From JACJYE01 sp964432875 (GTDB lineage: Bacteria > Bacteroidota > Bacteroidia > Chitinophagales > Saprospiraceae): a stretch of DNA of 24,726 nucleotides. The first letter of the stretch is position 1. Every line of letters begins with the position of its first letter. Positions 22,664 through 24,726 of this stretch are shown piece by piece. Location: positions 1 through 24,726 of the forward strand of contig CAYSPJ010000079.1 in assembly GCA_964432875.1 (NCBI GenBank), given 5' to 3'. The notes beneath the pieces were generated by a model, which had not been told where the DNA came from, made no database searches, and was given only the letters and a program-made list of their open reading frames with translations. A program made the position numbers and the translations under genes.

Positions 22664-23907
22664 TGGCCAAGTGGGAAGCAAGACGACAACAGCCTGCCAT
22701 CAGCCCTGAGCTGCAGCTCGTCGTACTGGCTTGCCGCACAAGGGTGGATGGCGATGCCCGGGTAGCCTTGCAAACGCATCTTGAAACGGTGCCGCTAAAT
22801 TGGGGGGCCGTCCTGGGAATAGCGACAAAGAACAAAGTCCGCCCAGTCGTTTACCAAAGCCTGCGGCAGGCCGCCAGTAAAAATCTGCCCCCCGAGCTGA
22901 TGGAAACCTGGAAAGCTCAGTGCCAGGAAATCGCCCGTTTCAACCTGGACAATGCCCGTGAGCAATTGCGCCTGTTGCGCGGTTTGCAAAATGCCGGGCT
23001 GACGGCCATCCCCTACCGAGGGCTTTACATGGGGGCGGTAGTTTACGGTGACCCCGGCCTACGGGAAACCACCGATATAGACCTTTTCATCCGCCTGGAA
23101 GAGCTGCCGCGCCTCAAGGCAGCGCTAAAGGATATGGGCTATTTGCCCCATCACCAGTTTACCCCTGCTTCCGAGCGGGCTTATCTGCAGGAGGGCTTCG
23201 AATACAAATTCGATCGAATCGAAGACGGCTGTTATTTGTTCCATCTGGAAGCCCACTGGATGCCTGCCAACCGCCGTTATGCCATGGCGGTGCATCTGGA
23301 GGATATAGATGAGCACCTCATCGCTACAGAAATCAACGGCTTGCCGGTGCAGGCTTTTTCTCCTGAGCTGCTGCTGCTGCAACTGGTGATGCATCATGGC
23401 GGCCTGGATCAGTGGCGCTACCTCAAGTTTGTCTGCGACCTGGCTTATCTCATTGAAACCTTCCGGCCGTCCTTCAACTGGGATGTCATGCTGGCTGAGG
23501 CGCGCCGCTTGGGCCTGCTCGGGCTCTGCTACAACGGCCTGGCGTTGGCAGAAGCGCTTCTGGGCACCTCCTTGCCTCCGGAAGTAGAGTGGGAGGCCCG
23601 GCGGGCAAAATATCAGCGACTGGCACGTGAACAAATCCAGCGGCTGGAGCTGGGCCAGCGGCCGGCAGTCTGGAAGCATGGCGAAAACACCAGGATGATC
23701 CTGAGCTTTCACCGCATGATGTTGCGCTACCACCTCGTGGTGCGGGAGCGTTGGGCAGACCGCCTGCGCGTGCTCTGGGGGTTCTTGTTGCAGATCATCC
23801 TGCCCAATCCCGAGCAGATCCAGTACAGCGGTTTAGGCTATCCCTGGTATTATCTCCTGGTGCTGACCAAGCCATTTCGCCTACTGCGCCGCCACTGGAA
23901 GATTTGA
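22663..23907 (+). CDS. NTP_transf_5-type nucleotidyltransferase of the lasso cluster
   Basis: A 414-residue member of the nucleotidyltransferase group PF14907. The core motif reads YRGLYMGAVVYGDPGLRETTDIDLFIR (118-144) with metal-binding Asp138/Asp140; the lysine of the usual 'KG' is Arg here (YRG). Further family features are FHLEAHW and LLLLQLVMHHGG. Such genes accompany HprK-like kinases in paeninodin-type clusters. In pseudomycoidin a related protein is, as I recall, linked to addition of sugar units at the phosphorylated C-terminus. A tailoring step after Ser phosphorylation is therefore inferred. ATG 22663 shares one base with the exporter stop (TGATG), marking translational coupling. 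It is the last gene of the operon. Confidence 0.8.
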   Translation: MAKWEARRQQPAISPELQLVVLACRTRVDGDARVALQTHLETVPLNWGAVLGIATKNKVRPVVYQSLRQAASKNLPPELMETWKAQCQEIARFNLDNAREQLRLLRGLQNAGLTAIPYRGLYMGAVVYGDPGLRETTDIDLFIRLEELPRLKAALKDMGYLPHHQFTPASERAYLQEGFEYKFDRIEDGCYLFHLEAHWMPANRRYAMAVHLEDIDEHLIATEINGLPVQAFSPELLLLQLVMHHGGLDQWRYLKFVCDLAYLIETFRPSFNWDVMLAEARRLGLLGLCYNGLALAEALLGTSLPPEVEWEARRAKYQRLAREQIQRLELGQRPAVWKHGENTRMILSFHRMMLRYHLVVRERWADRLRVLWGFLLQIILPNPEQIQYSGLGYPWYYLLVLTKPFRLLRRHWKI

Positions 23908-23931
23908 GGCGGGGGTTTGTCTCTAAATCCT

Positions 23932-23939
23932 TATCTTTG
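23932..23939 (+). promoter_or_regulatory. Candidate -7 element for the PHP phosphatase gene
   Basis: TATCTTTG is a full match to TAnnTTTG, 51 bases before GTG 23991 and 24 bases after the nucleotidyltransferase stop. TTTG at 23916-23919 is only 12 bases upstream, shorter than ideal. It suggests the next gene is transcribed separately from the lasso operon. Confidence 0.4.
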
Positions 23940-23990
23940 CGTCTCAATGGCAGCAGCAATAAGCTGAGGCTGAAAAAACCATACGACTCC

Positions 23991-24725
23991 GTGTTTTCTT
24001 TCTTTCGCAAGCCGGCACATTTACTAAGCTACTCCTTTCTGGCAGTAGACCTCCATTCCCACCTCATCCCTGGCATTGACGATGGGGCTAAGACGATTGA
24101 AGACAGCCTGGCTTTAATCCGGGCATTGCATGAGCTAGGCTACCGCAAGTTGATTACTACCCCCCACGTGATGAACGACCTCTACCCCAACAGCCCGGAA
24201 ACCATCCTGAAAGGGTTGGAGGCGCTGCGCCAGGCCGTCAAGCGCGAAGGTATCGAGATAGAACTGGACGCGGCAGCGGAGTATTTACTGGACGAAACTT
24301 TTGGCGATAAACTCGAAGCGGGGCAATTGTTGACTTTGCCCGGCAATAGGGTGTTGGTCGAGATGTCCTTCGTTTCGCCGCCCATGGAGCTGGAAAGCTT
24401 GCTCTTCCGCCTTCAGGCAAAAGGCTACCAGCCCCTGCTGGCTCATCCGGAGCGCTATCTCTTTATGAAGGAAGATTTTCGGAAGTACCAGGATTTAAAG
24501 GAGCGTGGCTGCGAATTTCAGCTCAACCTGCTCTCCCTGACGGGCTACTACGGCAAACCCATCAAAGACAACGGCTACCGCCTGCTCAAAGCGGGCCTGA
24601 TTGACTTTTTAGGTACCGACCTGCACCACGAGCGCCATGCCGCCCAATTGCGCCTGGCTCTGGAGGACCGCCGCATGGCTGCAGCATTGTTGAAGCTGAA
24701 GTTTGCCAATCGCCAACTCTTATAG
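23991..24725 (+). CDS. CpsB/CapC-like PHP-family tyrosine-protein phosphatase
   Basis: A 244-residue PHP-fold metallophosphoesterase. The metal-ligand motifs are in order: DLHSHLIPGIDDG (20-32), TPHV (His59), AEYLLD (Glu98), AHPERY (His152), GTDLHH (Asp210, His212). The family (CpsB/YwqE) dephosphorylates bacterial tyrosine kinases controlling capsule or exopolysaccharide export. GTG 23991 is chosen: it yields the family-typical start (M/V)FSFFRK, the frame upstream overlaps the nucleotidyltransferase gene, and a -7 box lies at 23932. No polysaccharide export genes are in view; they may follow beyond the window. It is probably not part of the lasso pathway. Confidence 0.85.
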   Translation: MFSFFRKPAHLLSYSFLAVDLHSHLIPGIDDGAKTIEDSLALIRALHELGYRKLITTPHVMNDLYPNSPETILKGLEALRQAVKREGIEIELDAAAEYLLDETFGDKLEAGQLLTLPGNRVLVEMSFVSPPMELESLLFRLQAKGYQPLLAHPERYLFMKEDFRKYQDLKERGCEFQLNLLSLTGYYGKPIKDNGYRLLKAGLIDFLGTDLHHERHAAQLRLALEDRRMAAALLKLKFANRQLL

Positions 24726-24726
24726 C

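Overview
The window looks like a chromosomal segment of a free-living Bacteroidota bacterium, probably a Saprospiria/Lewinella-like lineage (inferred, not proven). Reasons: a TonB-dependent receptor with a carboxypeptidase-D-like N-terminal domain paired with a DUF4249 lipoprotein, a DUF2480 protein, a PorT-type beta-barrel, and several promoter elements matching the Bacteroidota consensus TTTG-N19-TAnnTTTG. Shine-Dalgarno sequences are largely absent. The 100-N run inside the receptor gene marks a draft scaffold join.

Layout. 1-3.6 kb: a Cys-less pentameric ligand-gated ion channel homologue, an NtrC-type sigma-54 activator without its DNA-binding domain (followed by a clear terminator), and a LOG-family phosphoribohydrolase. 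3.6-4.75 kb: a gene-poor stretch with a strong hairpin, an acyl-carrier-like protein that has lost the phosphopantetheine serine, and a truncated or frameshifted conserved gene. 4.8-6.6 kb: an unusual three-part protein with an effector-associated-like N-terminus, a degraded protein kinase and a C-terminal globin. 6.6-8.2 kb (minus strand): a GT-C membrane glycosyltransferase. 8.6-11.7 kb: TonB receptor plus DUF4249 lipoprotein. 11.8-12.6 kb: ATP-cone plus PD-(D/E)XK nuclease. 12.7-15.6 kb (minus strand): lytic transglycosylase, DUF2480, ScpB and a beta-barrel protein.

15.96-23.9 kb is the most interesting region: a complete, tightly packed lasso-peptide biosynthetic operon on the plus strand. 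The order is HPr-kinase-like kinase, cysteine-cluster protein, asparagine-synthetase-like cyclase (C), 50-residue precursor (A), PqqD-like recognition element (B1), transglutaminase-like leader peptidase (B2), ABC exporter (D), nucleotidyltransferase. The precursor has a WxxP leader motif, Thr at -2, a predicted 17-residue core SGPPGGVDMMTLIPGMS with an 8-residue Ser1-Asp8 macrolactam, and a C-terminal Ser. The kinase and nucleotidyltransferase imply tailoring of that C-terminal Ser, as in the paeninodin family. The large cysteine-cluster protein inside the operon is not a standard lasso component and is the best candidate for something new. The window ends with a CpsB-like PHP-family tyrosine phosphatase.

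No tRNA, rRNA, CRISPR array or insertion sequence was recognised.
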